Shown in pieces: positions 28,635 through 37,803 of a stretch of DNA of 64,000 bases (its first letter is position 1; each line of letters opens with the position of its first letter). The notes beneath the pieces were generated by a model. It was not told the DNA's origin. It searched no databases and saw nothing but the letters and a program-made list of their open reading frames with translations. Origin of the DNA: Pseudomonas saliphila (GTDB lineage Bacteria > Pseudomonadota > Gammaproteobacteria > Pseudomonadales > Pseudomonadaceae). A program made the position numbers and the translations under genes. Location of the stretch: positions 62,001 to 126,000 of the forward strand of contig NZ_VTVA01000002.1 of assembly GCF_008638345.1 (NCBI RefSeq). Reading direction: 5' to 3'.

Positions 28635-30716
28635 TCAGAACTGCAGACTTGCTATGAGTGAAAGCTGGTTCGACTTATATTCGCTTTCATTCCACTTATA
28701 GTCGTACTGTCCCTTTACCGTCCAGGAATCGCTTTCACAGTTGCAGGACAACATCGTAACGCCCGCACCTATGTTATAAAGATTCCGATCCTGCTCTATG
28801 CCTTTTACATTGAATGCCGCTCCACCACCGCTCAGCGCTGCAGTCTGCTCTGTAGTGGTATCACTGAAGTCATGCAACCACTTGAAGTGCATTTCAGGAG
28901 CATAAGTATAGGCGCCGGATCGAATGGAGCGCTCCATCTTGACGCCCAGACCTGACCGAGTAAGGTCATAATCCTGATCATCCACACTGTGGTTCAAGGC
29001 ACCAGCGCCGCGCTCGTTGAAGTTTTCGACCTTGATACGCGAGGCCTGCAATGAAGCAAAAGGTGTAACAGTGACGTTCTTTTCAAAGTAAAAATGCTTG
29101 CCGGCAGACAACAGAGCAGAATACTGCTTACCATCGTAGTCCGAATCGGCAACCCGGTTTACATCTGCGAAGGCAATCTGACGCTCACCATCATAACGAT
29201 CCACCCCTGCGGTCAAAGCGCCCTGCACATACCAGGGACCAGGAGTGTAATTCAGATAACCAGTCACTTGATACGAATCGATGCTGGTCTCACCCGAGGA
29301 GTCATTACCGTCGATATTGCTGTTTGCATAACCAATGTTGACGCCGGCCCGGGTATTCTCGGCCACGGGGCGGTCATAACCCAGAACAAGACCGTAGGTG
29401 TTAGCGTCGTACCCTAGATTGTCATTAATGTTGCCTTGATTAGCCAGGTTACCAAAGGTCTTGGCCCACCAATTGTTCTGCTGGCTGTTAGGAACACAGC
29501 TTCCTGCCTTCCGGGGGTCATCGTTCAGACAGCCTGTGTTGTGGATATCGTCCATGCGGGCATGCAACATGTCTCCCATCAGGCGGGTTGTCTCGCCTGC
29601 AACCCAGGGGGCTGCCAGGTTGGTGTTGCTTGGGGCCATCTGAACCAGAGCTTTTTTGACCGCCGCGGCGTCGGAAAGAGAAAGCACGGCGCCCTGAACG
29701 GATTCGATATCGGAACCCGCAACAGCAGGCGTACCTAACAATGCGCCGGCCACCGTATCGACAACAGGGGAGCCCAACGAAACCGACTCAACCTTGATAA
29801 GCACATCGCCAGTAGTAGTAGGCACGCTCGAAAAGGTATAAAGCGGGTTGGTATTGAGAACAGTTACGGTAGCGCCGTTCGTGCCCGACTTGCCGCCCAC
29901 AATGGTAAAGGTAGTGCCAGGTGTAATAACACCCGTTACTTTCGGGATCACTGTGATGCCGGCTGCACTGATGTTAGAAGAGCCGGAAGGTTGAATATTA
30001 CCGTATTTTGTGTCGCCCGCCAGGGACGTTGAAATGGTGCCTGCGGCGTTAGTCGTTAGTGCTCCGGTGATAGCCAGAGTGTTCGCACCGAGACTGAAGT
30101 GCTGAGCTTGTACAGAGCCCGTGATAAACGCATCACCACCTGATACGTTGATCTGCTTCAAGCCACTTGCGCCGCCGATAGCGCCGTCTATGCGGCTGCC
30201 ATTGTTCAGCGTCAAGGTACCGGTATTGGCGGTATTGGTTGTAATAGCGCCTGTCAGCAGCTTGCCAGCTCCCAGGTTAAGAAATCCATCACCAACAAAC
30301 ACGGGCGCTGAAATTACATCGCCATTGAAATTGACAGTCCCTTCGCCACTGACCTGGGTGGTGGTCGCGAACACATCTCCGTCGAAGGTAACTGTTTTAC
30401 CGGCAGCGCCGGCACTGATATTTAGAAACAGAACTCCGGGCTGTCCTGTTGACCCTGTCACCACCGAGTCACCGAGGAACAACAGCTCTCCGGTATTATG
30501 GGAATCAGTAGTAAACGCGCCTCCGAGATCGTCATTGGTATTGATATTTTGACCATCGGCAATGCTCAGCGAGCCACTACCTGTGGTATCGACACCGTTA
30601 AGTTCACCTTCCGCTCCAACCACACCAGGAAGCGCAACGGCTTCGCGAGCAAAGGTAGCGGGAGTCCAAGCCACAATAGCAGCTGCAACAGCTAAAGACA
30701 TCAAGCTGGCTTTCAT
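28635..30716 (-). CDS. Autotransporter (type Va secretion) with beta-barrel domain
   Basis: A 693-residue protein. It has an N-terminal Sec signal (MKASLMSLAVAAAIVAWTPA, cleavage near TFARE), then a Gly/Thr/Asn-rich passenger (to about residue 410) that probably forms a beta helix. The C-terminal outer-membrane autotransporter barrel starts around NNWWAKTFGNL and ends with the canonical aromatic Phe (LSLIASLQF). Passenger composition (repeated G, T, N, V, S) and lack of a protease triad suggest a surface adhesin-like role, but no function is proven. Two Cys (residues in GCLNDDPRKAGSCVPN) sit in the linker. Upstream DNA is strikingly AT-rich, and AAGGGA precedes the ATG. Confidence 0.9.
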   Translation of the reverse strand: MKASLMSLAVAAAIVAWTPATFAREAVALPGVVGAEGELNGVDTTGSGSLSIADGQNINTNDDLGGAFTTDSHNTGELLFLGDSVVTGSTGQPGVLFLNISAGAAGKTVTFDGDVFATTTQVSGEGTVNFNGDVISAPVFVGDGFLNLGAGKLLTGAITTNTANTGTLTLNNGSRIDGAIGGASGLKQINVSGGDAFITGSVQAQHFSLGANTLAITGALTTNAAGTISTSLAGDTKYGNIQPSGSSNISAAGITVIPKVTGVITPGTTFTIVGGKSGTNGATVTVLNTNPLYTFSSVPTTTGDVLIKVESVSLGSPVVDTVAGALLGTPAVAGSDIESVQGAVLSLSDAAAVKKALVQMAPSNTNLAAPWVAGETTRLMGDMLHARMDDIHNTGCLNDDPRKAGSCVPNSQQNNWWAKTFGNLANQGNINDNLGYDANTYGLVLGYDRPVAENTRAGVNIGYANSNIDGNDSSGETSIDSYQVTGYLNYTPGPWYVQGALTAGVDRYDGERQIAFADVNRVADSDYDGKQYSALLSAGKHFYFEKNVTVTPFASLQASRIKVENFNERGAGALNHSVDDQDYDLTRSGLGVKMERSIRSGAYTYAPEMHFKWLHDFSDTTTEQTAALSGGGAAFNVKGIEQDRNLYNIGAGVTMLSCNCESDSWTVKGQYDYKWNESEYKSNQLSLIASLQF

Positions 30717-31044
30717 ACAAATCCCTTTATTAGGTGTCGTAATTGACCCCCCAAACTAGGCTCTATAATTTTTAATAGCAATAAACTTAAATTATTTAAT
30801 TTAGTGACTAATTAGCCGCAAACAGTCTGTAAAAAGAAAGCCCGACGTCCAGTGCTTTTTTTTACGCGTTGAATATCATCGAAACCGCCCCCCCCTTTTT
30901 TGCGGAGATGACGATAAATAATATTATGCCTGCCTATTTTCGAAGAGCGGGAGCTACATAAAAAAAGATCCCCGCGCATATCGCGTCGCAGAAATGTTAA
31001 ATTGCGCTCGCTGATAAAAGCTTTCATTTGCACAGGCTCTAGGC
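30717..31044. other. AT-rich intergenic region upstream of the autotransporter
   Basis: About 330 bases, much richer in A and T than the neighbours, between the divergent autotransporter and cmoM genes. A perfect TATAAT on the plus strand (30764-30769) has TTGACC (30743-30748) only 15 bases upstream. On the minus strand TATAGA (30767 to 30762) with a weak TTAAGT at 17 bases could serve the autotransporter. There are also runs of eight T (30856-30863) and eight C then six T (30888-30901). The 73-codon minus-strand frame here (30812-31033) shows no sign of being a gene. Confidence 0.5.
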
Positions 31045-31824
31045 ATGACTGACCGCTACTTCGACCAGTTGGGTGCGCATTTTGCGCGCAAGATATACGC
31101 CGGCCCCAAGGGTGCGATCCGCCTGGCGGTGCTTACCCGTGACTTGGAAGAATGGGTCGGGGAGCTGGGTGAGGCGGATCAGTCGTTACGGGTGTTGGAC
31201 GTCGGTGCCGGGCTGGGGCACATCAGCGAATGGCTGGCCGTTCGCGGACACCGTGTAACGCTTTGCGAACCTTCGGCGGAGATGATTGAGGGTGCGCGGG
31301 AGCGACTCGATGGCATTCCATCCGCCTATCCGGTCGAATATTTGCAGGCCCCGCTGCAGGATCTACCGCAACGGGGCCAGACCTTTGATCTGGTGATATG
31401 TCACGCGGTGCTGGAGTGGCTTGCCGAGCCAGCGGCAGCCATGGGCTATCTGCGTCAGTTGGTGACGCCCCAAGGCGCCGTTTCTCTAGCGCTGTACAAC
31501 CGCGATGCGCTTATCTACAAGAATCTGATCAAGGGCCAGTTTCGCAAATTGAAGCGCAACCAGCTGGCTGGCGAAGGTGGGCGCAGCCTGACACCGCAAC
31601 AGCCGCTTGACCCGCGCGAGGCGCTTGAATGGGCAACGAGTGCCGGACTTGATCGCATCCACCAGAGCGGCATCCGTGTATTCCATGACTATATGCCCGA
31701 ACCCTTCAAGTCACAGGCTGACGCGCAGGACGTCATTGAACAGGAGCTACTCTACAGCCGGCATCCAGCGTACTGCCATCTGGGTCGTTACCTGCACTGG
31801 TGGCTGCGCCCGGCCAATCTTTGA
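31045..31824 (+). CDS. cmoM: tRNA 5-carboxymethoxyuridine methyltransferase CmoM
   Basis: A 259-residue SAM methyltransferase. It matches E. coli CmoM along its length: N-terminal FDQLGAHFARKIYAGPKG, SAM loop LDVGAGLGHISEWLA, mid block FDLVICHAVLEWLAEP and C-terminal SGIRVFHDYMPEP and HLGRYLHW. The enzyme methylates cmo5U34 to mcmo5U in tRNAs reading NYN codons. Its TGA directly abuts the TCA (reverse stop) of the MATE gene, forming the palindrome TGATCA. Confidence 0.9.
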   Translation: MTDRYFDQLGAHFARKIYAGPKGAIRLAVLTRDLEEWVGELGEADQSLRVLDVGAGLGHISEWLAVRGHRVTLCEPSAEMIEGARERLDGIPSAYPVEYLQAPLQDLPQRGQTFDLVICHAVLEWLAEPAAAMGYLRQLVTPQGAVSLALYNRDALIYKNLIKGQFRKLKRNQLAGEGGRSLTPQQPLDPREALEWATSAGLDRIHQSGIRVFHDYMPEPFKSQADAQDVIEQELLYSRHPAYCHLGRYLHWWLRPANL

Positions 31825-33183
31825 TCAACCAATCGAGCGCGGCATCCATCGATCGGATCGCCATAGATGCCAGAACCAGCCCCCGAGGATCACGCCGCGC
31901 GCCAGCATGAACAAATGAAAGCCCAGCCATATCCCGTGATTAGCCAGATCCAGCAGCAGCCAGGCCGCCGGCAGATAAACCAGCACTGTGGCGATCAACA
32001 TGGCATTGCGCATTGCCCTGGCCCGCGTTGCGCCGATGAACAACCCGTCCAGCACATAACTCCAGACTGCCACCAAAGGCATCCATGCCATCCACGGCAG
32101 ATAACGCCCGGCGGTGTCCCGCACCGATTCAATAGTCGTCAACAGCGCAATGATCAGCTCGCCGAACAGGCTGAACCCCACCACAAAGCCCAGCCCGATC
32201 AGCAGCGACCAGCCTAGACTGACCACCAGCACCCGCTTCAACCCTGCACGGTCGCGCTTACCGAGCGCCTGACCGCCCAGCGCCTCGACCGCATGTGCAA
32301 TACCATCAAGCCCATGTGATGTGATCAGCAGGAAATTCAGCAACACCGCATTGGCGGCAACCATCTCATCCCCAAGCCGAGCACCCTGCAGCATTAGCAG
32401 ATAAAACACTGCTTGCAACGCCAGGGTGCGAATCAGAATGTCGCGGCTGGTTCGCAGCATGGGCGCGGCGCCACGTAACCGCATGGCCGCACGCCAGCGC
32501 AACCGACCCGGAAGCTCGGCGAGTACGGGCGCAAGCAACAGCAGCCCCAAGAGAAATCCACAATAGTCGCCGATCACGGTGGCCCATGCGGCGCCAGCCA
32601 CGCCCCAACCGAGTCCTACCACCAGCCAGATACTCAGCAGCACGTTGGTAATGTTGACGGCGAGCAAAAGGAAAAGAGGTGCGCGGCCTTTGCCCGCGCC
32701 GATAAACCAGCCGACCAGGACAAAATTGCCCAGCGCGGCTGGCAGACTCAGTAGACGAATCCCGACATACAGCCGCGCCTGTTCCAGCAGCTGCGGGCTA
32801 CTGTCGAGGAAATACACACCGGCGGCGAACAGCGGTTCCTGGAGAAGCCACACCGCGACCGCGATCAGACAGGCCATCCACAGCGATTGCAGCAGCACCA
32901 GGCGCAGCGCATCGCCATCGCTACGGCCATAAGCCTGGGCAGCAAAGCCGGTAGTGCCCATGCGCAGAAAACCGGCACCCCATAAAATGAAGGTGATCAG
33001 GGTGGCACCCACGGCTACGCCGCCGAGGTGATAGGCAGCATCCATTCGACCTATCACGGCGGTATCGACCAGACCGACAAGGGGCACGCTGATATTGGAC
33101 AGAATCATCGGTGCGGCGAGCGCCCACACCCTGCGCTGCGTGGGCTGATGCCGCCAGCAGGAAAGCAGCTCGGCTTTATTCAA
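31825..33183 (-). CDS. MATE family efflux transporter (DinF-like)
   Basis: A 452-residue, 12-helix antiporter of the MATE superfamily (polysaccharide/drug-Na+/H+). Family blocks are WALAAPMILSNISVPLVGLV, DTAVIGRMDAAYHLGGVAVG and GDYCGFLLGLLLL. The DTAVIG/GATLITF pattern fits the DinF/NorM branch. The substrate is unknown. It precedes yciH by about 50 bases on the same strand, but no functional link is evident. Confidence 0.93.
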   Translation of the reverse strand: MNKAELLSCWRHQPTQRRVWALAAPMILSNISVPLVGLVDTAVIGRMDAAYHLGGVAVGATLITFILWGAGFLRMGTTGFAAQAYGRSDGDALRLVLLQSLWMACLIAVAVWLLQEPLFAAGVYFLDSSPQLLEQARLYVGIRLLSLPAALGNFVLVGWFIGAGKGRAPLFLLLAVNITNVLLSIWLVVGLGWGVAGAAWATVIGDYCGFLLGLLLLAPVLAELPGRLRWRAAMRLRGAAPMLRTSRDILIRTLALQAVFYLLMLQGARLGDEMVAANAVLLNFLLITSHGLDGIAHAVEALGGQALGKRDRAGLKRVLVVSLGWSLLIGLGFVVGFSLFGELIIALLTTIESVRDTAGRYLPWMAWMPLVAVWSYVLDGLFIGATRARAMRNAMLIATVLVYLPAAWLLLDLANHGIWLGFHLFMLARGVILGGWFWHLWRSDRWMPRSIG

Positions 33184-33233
33184 GATTCAAGGCGCCTGGT
33201 TCCCTCGCGACTGCGATTACGCGTCAACAGAAC

Positions 33234-33605
33234 TCAGCCACCCGCGCGCTTGGCCTTGAAGCCTTGCTCGATCAGCCACTGGCAGAGCAGTTCAGCCTGG
33301 TCGCCCTGGATCTCGATCACGCCGTCCTTGACCCCACCGCCGCAACCGCAGCGCGTCTTCATGCGCTTGGCCAGCGCCTTGAGCTCTTCCGGAACCAGAG
33401 GCAGGCCGATGATTGTGGTGACCGTCTTGCCCCCGCGACCCTTGGTTTCGCGTCGTACCCGGGCGATGCCATCGCCCTCGGGCAGCGTCGGCGCGCCGCA
33501 GACACAGGCATCGAGCGGCTGCCTGCAGTCCGGACACATACGCCCGGCTTCCGTTGAATAAACTAGGCCACTCAACGCCTGAAGACCTTTCTGTTTATTG
33601 CTCAT
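33234..33605 (-). CDS. yciH: SUI1/YciH-type translation initiation factor
   Basis: A 123-residue protein with a Cys-x2-Cys-x6-Cys-x-Cys zinc-like motif near the N-terminus (MCPDCRQPLDACVC) and an eIF1/SUI1 domain (VRRETKGRGGKTVTTIIGLP; TRCGCGGGVKDGVIEIQGDQ). YciH may improve start-site selection; the role in bacteria is debated. Its start overlaps the end of the Nudix gene by 11 bases, suggesting coupling. Confidence 0.93.
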   Translation of the reverse strand: MSNKQKGLQALSGLVYSTEAGRMCPDCRQPLDACVCGAPTLPEGDGIARVRRETKGRGGKTVTTIIGLPLVPEELKALAKRMKTRCGCGGGVKDGVIEIQGDQAELLCQWLIEQGFKAKRAGG

Positions 33606-34146
33606 GCAGATTATTCCGGATATGTCTCGACAACAGGAGTTCCAGCGCCAGCAATGAGTCCGGCGAATACCATTCGGTCGGTTGCTTCCAGGGTGTACGC
33701 GGGTCTACCCAGCGAACCGCCATGACCTCCTCCGGCTGCATATGCACCGGGCCGTCCCACACGCAACTGAATACGCCGCCCCAGATCCGGCTTTCCCGCG
33801 CATTGTAGTGAAAGCGAAAATGCTCGCGCAGGGGAATACCGGATACGCCCAGCTCCTCTTTCAGCTCCCGCGCGGCGCCCTGGCGGTAGCTTTCGCCTGC
33901 GCTGACCACGCCGCCCGCCGCCACATCCCAATACCCGGGGTAGAGGCGTTTATGCATCGTCCGGCGATGCATGCACAGCTCGCCACGGGTATTGAATACG
34001 AACACATAGGTGCAGCGGGTGATCAATCGTTCACGTTGCACCTGATGCCGCGGCACCACGTCCAGCAAGCTGTCATGGCGGTCTACGCTGTAGACCTGTT
34101 CGGCTTCGGAGGCAGCCAGATAGGCCTTTATTGCTTGTCGATCCAC
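33595..34146 (-). CDS. Nudix hydrolase, YfcD-like
   Basis: A 183-residue Nudix enzyme. The box GGVVSAGESYRQGAARELKE, followed by ELGV, fits G-x5-E-x7-REUxEExGU. Overall it resembles E. coli YfcD (IWGGVFSCVWDGPV, YSPDSLLALELLL), an uncharacterised member of the isopentenyl-diphosphate-isomerase-like branch. The substrate is unknown. It overlaps yciH by 11 bases and lies two bases from the DUF2333 gene stop. Confidence 0.9.
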   Translation of the reverse strand: MDRQAIKAYLAASEAEQVYSVDRHDSLLDVVPRHQVQRERLITRCTYVFVFNTRGELCMHRRTMHKRLYPGYWDVAAGGVVSAGESYRQGAARELKEELGVSGIPLREHFRFHYNARESRIWGGVFSCVWDGPVHMQPEEVMAVRWVDPRTPWKQPTEWYSPDSLLALELLLSRHIRNNLHEQ

Positions 34147-34148
34147 TT

Positions 34149-35147
34149 TTACCCCTGTTCGAGCAGACGGCGCAGATCAATCATCGCCGCGTTAGCGCGG
34201 GACAGATAGTTGGCCATGACCAACGAATGGTTGGCGGTCATGCCGAATCCGCTGCCATTGAGCACCATTGGGCTACGCATGGGCCGCTGGGTAGCTTCCA
34301 GTTCACGGATAATCTGTCGCAGGCTGACCAGCGCATTCTTGCGCGCCAGCACCTCGGCATAGTCGCGCTCAACCGCCTGTAACAGATGCACTAGAGCCCA
34401 GGCAGAGCCGCGCGCTTCGTAGAACACGTTGTCGATGCGCATCCAGCGCGTGCGCTTGTAGGTGCGCCCTTCGTCGGTGACCTCAGCGCGCCCGACACTG
34501 GCGGACAACCGCTGGGACAGCGAGCCGAGTCGGGTACTCACGTCACCCACCCAGCTGGCGAGGCTGTCGGCGCGCGCATAGAACTCCGCATCACCTGCTT
34601 CCAGTCGCGTGACGTAATCAGACAGGGCATCCATTCCACGACGGTACTCGCTTTCACTGGCAGGCAACGCCCAGCTGTTGTTATCGAAATTGAACAGCGG
34701 CTCGGCAATCGCCAGGCTTGGGTCTTCAGCGGACTGCGATTGTGAGCGAGCCATATCGCGGCGCAGGGCGCGCGTCATATCGCGCACCTGGACCAGCACG
34801 CCAAACTCCCAGCTCGGCATGTTATCCAGCCATACACCCGGCGGCATGATGTCGTTACTCAGGAAACCGCCCGGCTTGTCCAGCAGGGTGGTCATCAAGC
34901 CATGCACGGTGCGCGCGGTGGTGCTGCCGACAACCTGCGGTGCCTCGATCGATGGCGGTGGCGCCAAGGGCTCCAGCCCCGGTTCCCGGCTCCAGTACCA
35001 GCCAACAATCAACAAAATCAGCAACAGCGCGACCAGCAATCCGAGGATCAACTTGCCGAGCGTACCCTTACCATAGGCGACCGCGGTCCCGAATTTTGCC
35101 CTGAAACCGCCGTCTGAGTAGCCGGATGCCCTGTTCCCGAATTTCAT
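34149..35147 (-). CDS. DUF2333 family membrane-anchored protein
   Basis: A 332-residue protein with one N-terminal membrane helix (LGKLILGLLVALLLILLIVG, about residues 30-50) and a periplasmic, mainly helical domain. It matches the DUF2333 family, whose role is unknown. I chose ATG 35147, with GGAG seven bases upstream, over the longer 35204 frame. The C-terminal half (SLRQIIRELEATQRPMRSPM; SLVMANYLSRANAAMIDLRR) is the conserved part. It could be co-transcribed with the Nudix gene downstream. Confidence 0.88.
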   Translation of the reverse strand: MKFGNRASGYSDGGFRAKFGTAVAYGKGTLGKLILGLLVALLLILLIVGWYWSREPGLEPLAPPPSIEAPQVVGSTTARTVHGLMTTLLDKPGGFLSNDIMPPGVWLDNMPSWEFGVLVQVRDMTRALRRDMARSQSQSAEDPSLAIAEPLFNFDNNSWALPASESEYRRGMDALSDYVTRLEAGDAEFYARADSLASWVGDVSTRLGSLSQRLSASVGRAEVTDEGRTYKRTRWMRIDNVFYEARGSAWALVHLLQAVERDYAEVLARKNALVSLRQIIRELEATQRPMRSPMVLNGSGFGMTANHSLVMANYLSRANAAMIDLRRLLEQG

Positions 35148-35351
35148 TTCCCGCTCCTGTCTGTGGATTGCCCTCAGCATATCACCGGTCATGCGTTTCC
35201 ACATCGCAGCCGCCTAATTGAGCTTTGAACCCGGGCGCCTCAATAGTTCCGGAAAATTATGCAGGCCCGCTACGCGGTGAGACCGATTGTCGCTCGGCAA
35301 GTCGATCCCCAAGCATTATGATGTCGGCTCGCTCTTCAATCCGGATTAATC

Positions 35352-37175
35352 ATGCTGTTGCGTCGCCTGTTGCTTTTGCTATGCCTGTTGGCCGCCACTA
35401 CCGCGCAGGGCCAGTTTGCCTCTCCGAGCAACCAGAGCCTCGGCGGGTTATTGAATGGCAGCGGTGGGCAGTCAGATTTCCTGCCGGTACACGAAGCCTT
35501 CCGCCCCGGCATAGTCGACGTCACCGATTCACAGCTGCGGGTGCAGTTCGATATCGCGCCTGAATATTACCTTTACCGACATCGTCTGGCGTTCAAGCTG
35601 CTGGGCGGTGACGGAACCATTGCGCAGGTGATCCTGCCGGATGGTGAACACAAGACTGATGAGTATTTCGGCGATGTCGAGGTGTATTACGACCAGCTAG
35701 AAGCAGTGATTGAACTGGCACCCGGCAGTGACCCAGCCACTCAGCTGGAAGTGGGTTTCCAGGGCTGCGCTGACGCAGGCCTTTGCTACCCGCCAGAGAC
35801 AGTAGTGCTCGAGCTTCCCGATGCAGGCAACACCGCATCCGATGCCGCCGCTGCGACCGGCACAGGCACTGCCGTTGGATCGCCCGGCATGCAGGATCTG
35901 CTTACCGGCGACCGGTTTGAGCTGGCGCTACTGCTGTTCTTCGTCGCCGGCCTGGGGTTAACCTTTACCCCCTGCGTGTTACCCATGCTGCCGATCCTCT
36001 CCAGCCTGGTGCTGGGTCGCAAGGATATCGATCGCACACGCGCCTTCATTCTCGCCCTCAGCTATGTACTGGGTATGGCGATCAGCTTTGCCCTGGTCGG
36101 CGCCCTGATTGGCCTGTTTGGCGCCGCCCTGAATATTCAGGCACGGCTGCAGTCGCCCTGGGTGCTTGGCACTTTTGCCGTATTTTTCGTGGTTTTTGCG
36201 CTGGCCATGTTCGGACTCTTCGAGCTGCGGCTGCCGGCCTTCATGCGCGAGCCGCTGGAACGCCTGGGCAGCCGGACGCGGGGCGGCTCGGTACCTGGTG
36301 CGGCGGTCATGGGTGTTCTTTCGACGCTGGTGGTCTCTCCCTGCATTTCCGCACCGCTGGCCGGCGCACTGATCTATATCGGCGCCACCGGCGATGCGCT
36401 GGGCGGCGCCGCCAGTCTGTTTGCGCTGGCACTGGGCATGGGACTGCCTCTACTGCTGGTCGCCGTGTTCGGCAGCGCCCTGCTCCCCCGCTCGGGGGCC
36501 TGGCTCGACAACGTCAAACAGCTCTTCGGCTTCGGCCTGCTGGGTGTCTCGATATGGCTACTGGAGCGCATTCTTCCAGGCCCAGTGAGCCTGGCGCTAT
36601 GGGCGGCGCTGACGGCCGGTATTGCCGTGCAGCTTGGCCTGTTCGATCGGACGCCGCGCAACGGTATAGGGCGGGTGAGCCAGACGCTGGCCTTGCTTGC
36701 CGCCTTCTATTCGGGTGCAGCACTGCTGGGCGCACTGGCTGGCGGGTTTGATCCACTGCGTCCCTTGCAGCCGTTCACTGGAACGTCAGTGGCAGGCCCA
36801 GCAACATCGAGCGCGTATTTCACGCGGGTCACCGATCAAGCTGCCCTGCAACGTCAACTCGACGACGCCCGCGCCGCGGGTGCGCCAGCTGTGGTCGAGG
36901 TTTACGCCGACTGGTGCATCAGCTGCAAGGTGTTTGAACGCGAGGTACTCAGCGATCCGAGCGTACGCAGCGCGCTTGACGGCTTCACCCGCATAAAGTT
37001 TGATCTGACGGACAACACCCCGGACCAGCGTGAATGGCTTTCAGCCCAGTCGCTATTCGGGCCCCCTGCCTTTGTGTTTTTCGATGCTAACGGTCAGGAC
37101 GTTTCCGCCGCCCGGATACAAGGCGAAGTGACTCAAGAAGAGTTCCTCGCGCGTGTAAGTACAGCCTCCCGCTAA
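35352..37175 (+). CDS. dsbD: Thiol:disulfide interchange protein DsbD
   Basis: A 607-residue three-domain protein that moves electrons from cytoplasmic thioredoxin across the membrane to reduce periplasmic disulfides. The order is a Sec signal, an N-terminal immunoglobulin-like domain with the Cys pair in GCADAGLCYP, a central eight-helix domain with Cys in LTFTPCVLPMLPIL and STLVVSPCISAPLA, and a C-terminal thioredoxin fold with CxxC (ADWCISCKVFERE). The length fits the family. It precedes aroQ in the same order as PAO1 dipZ (from memory). Confidence 0.96.
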   Translation: MLLRRLLLLLCLLAATTAQGQFASPSNQSLGGLLNGSGGQSDFLPVHEAFRPGIVDVTDSQLRVQFDIAPEYYLYRHRLAFKLLGGDGTIAQVILPDGEHKTDEYFGDVEVYYDQLEAVIELAPGSDPATQLEVGFQGCADAGLCYPPETVVLELPDAGNTASDAAAATGTGTAVGSPGMQDLLTGDRFELALLLFFVAGLGLTFTPCVLPMLPILSSLVLGRKDIDRTRAFILALSYVLGMAISFALVGALIGLFGAALNIQARLQSPWVLGTFAVFFVVFALAMFGLFELRLPAFMREPLERLGSRTRGGSVPGAAVMGVLSTLVVSPCISAPLAGALIYIGATGDALGGAASLFALALGMGLPLLLVAVFGSALLPRSGAWLDNVKQLFGFGLLGVSIWLLERILPGPVSLALWAALTAGIAVQLGLFDRTPRNGIGRVSQTLALLAAFYSGAALLGALAGGFDPLRPLQPFTGTSVAGPATSSAYFTRVTDQAALQRQLDDARAAGAPAVVEVYADWCISCKVFEREVLSDPSVRSALDGFTRIKFDLTDNTPDQREWLSAQSLFGPPAFVFFDANGQDVSAARIQGEVTQEEFLARVSTASR

Positions 37176-37265
37176 TTTTCGGCGTTAACGCTGACATCAT
37201 GCGGGCATCTGATGATAACCTTCGTATTCTGGACAGCGTGCCGGCATTGCTGCAAAATCGCCCTT

Positions 37266-37296
37266 TTGCACCTGACTGTCCGGTCAGCACTAAAAT
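37266..37296 (+). promoter_or_regulatory. Possible promoter of aroQ-accB-accC with dyad in a 19-base spacer
   Basis: TTGCAC (37266-37271), 19 bases, then TAAAAT (37291-37296), with the aroQ ATG 32 bases further on. The spacer begins with a palindrome, CTGAC-N6-GTCAG (37272-37287). A 19-base spacer with an internal dyad is the layout of promoters acted on by MerR-type activators, but a chance arrangement is possible. Confidence 0.4.
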
Positions 37297-37327
37297 CGGC
37301 CAACAATAAAGCGACTGTGGGAACGAC

Positions 37328-37780
37328 ATGGCGAGCATTCTGGTTCTGCATGGACCCAATCTGAATCTTCTTGGCACCCGCGAACCAGGCGTTTACGGGG
37401 CCACTACCCTTGAACAGATCAACCAGCACCTGCGCGAGCAAGCCACCGCCGCGGGGCATCATTTGCTGTGCCTGCAGAGCAACGCAGAGCACGAGCTGAT
37501 CGAACGTATTCATGCTGCACGGGATGAGGCTATCGATTTCATACTGATCAACCCCGCAGCCTTTACTCACACCAGCGTCGCAATACGTGACGCATTGCTG
37601 GCTGTGAGCATCCCATTCATCGAAGTCCACTTATCCAATGTGTACAAACGCGAACCTTTTCGCCGTCACTCCTACCTGTCCGATATCGCTGAAGGCGTCA
37701 TCTGCGGGCTGGGTGCCAAGGGTTACGACCTGGCGCTGCAAGCGGCTGTACACCGAATCGAACAATCTGAACGCGACTAA
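37328..37780 (+). CDS. aroQ: 3-dehydroquinate dehydratase, type II
   Basis: A 150-residue dodecameric enzyme of the shikimate pathway that turns 3-dehydroquinate into 3-dehydroshikimate. Signature [20 protein letters not shown] (Arg, Tyr), [17 protein letters not shown] (His) and [20 protein letters not shown] are all present. It leads the aroQ-accB-accC unit found in many gammaproteobacteria, with a 23-base gap to accB. Confidence 0.98.
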   Translation: MASILVLHGPNLNLLGTREPGVYGATTLEQINQHLREQATAAGHHLLCLQSNAEHELIERIHAARDEAIDFILINPAAFTHTSVAIRDALLAVSIPFIEVHLSNVYKREPFRRHSYLSDIAEGVICGLGAKGYDLALQAAVHRIEQSERD

Positions 37781-37803
37781 TCTGCTCTGGAGCGCATGCA
37801 TCA

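Noticed and set aside
30812-31033. 73-codon minus-strand frame in the AT-rich region
   Set aside because: No recognisable family, no ribosome site, and composition that simply reflects the AT-rich, homopolymer-bearing DNA.
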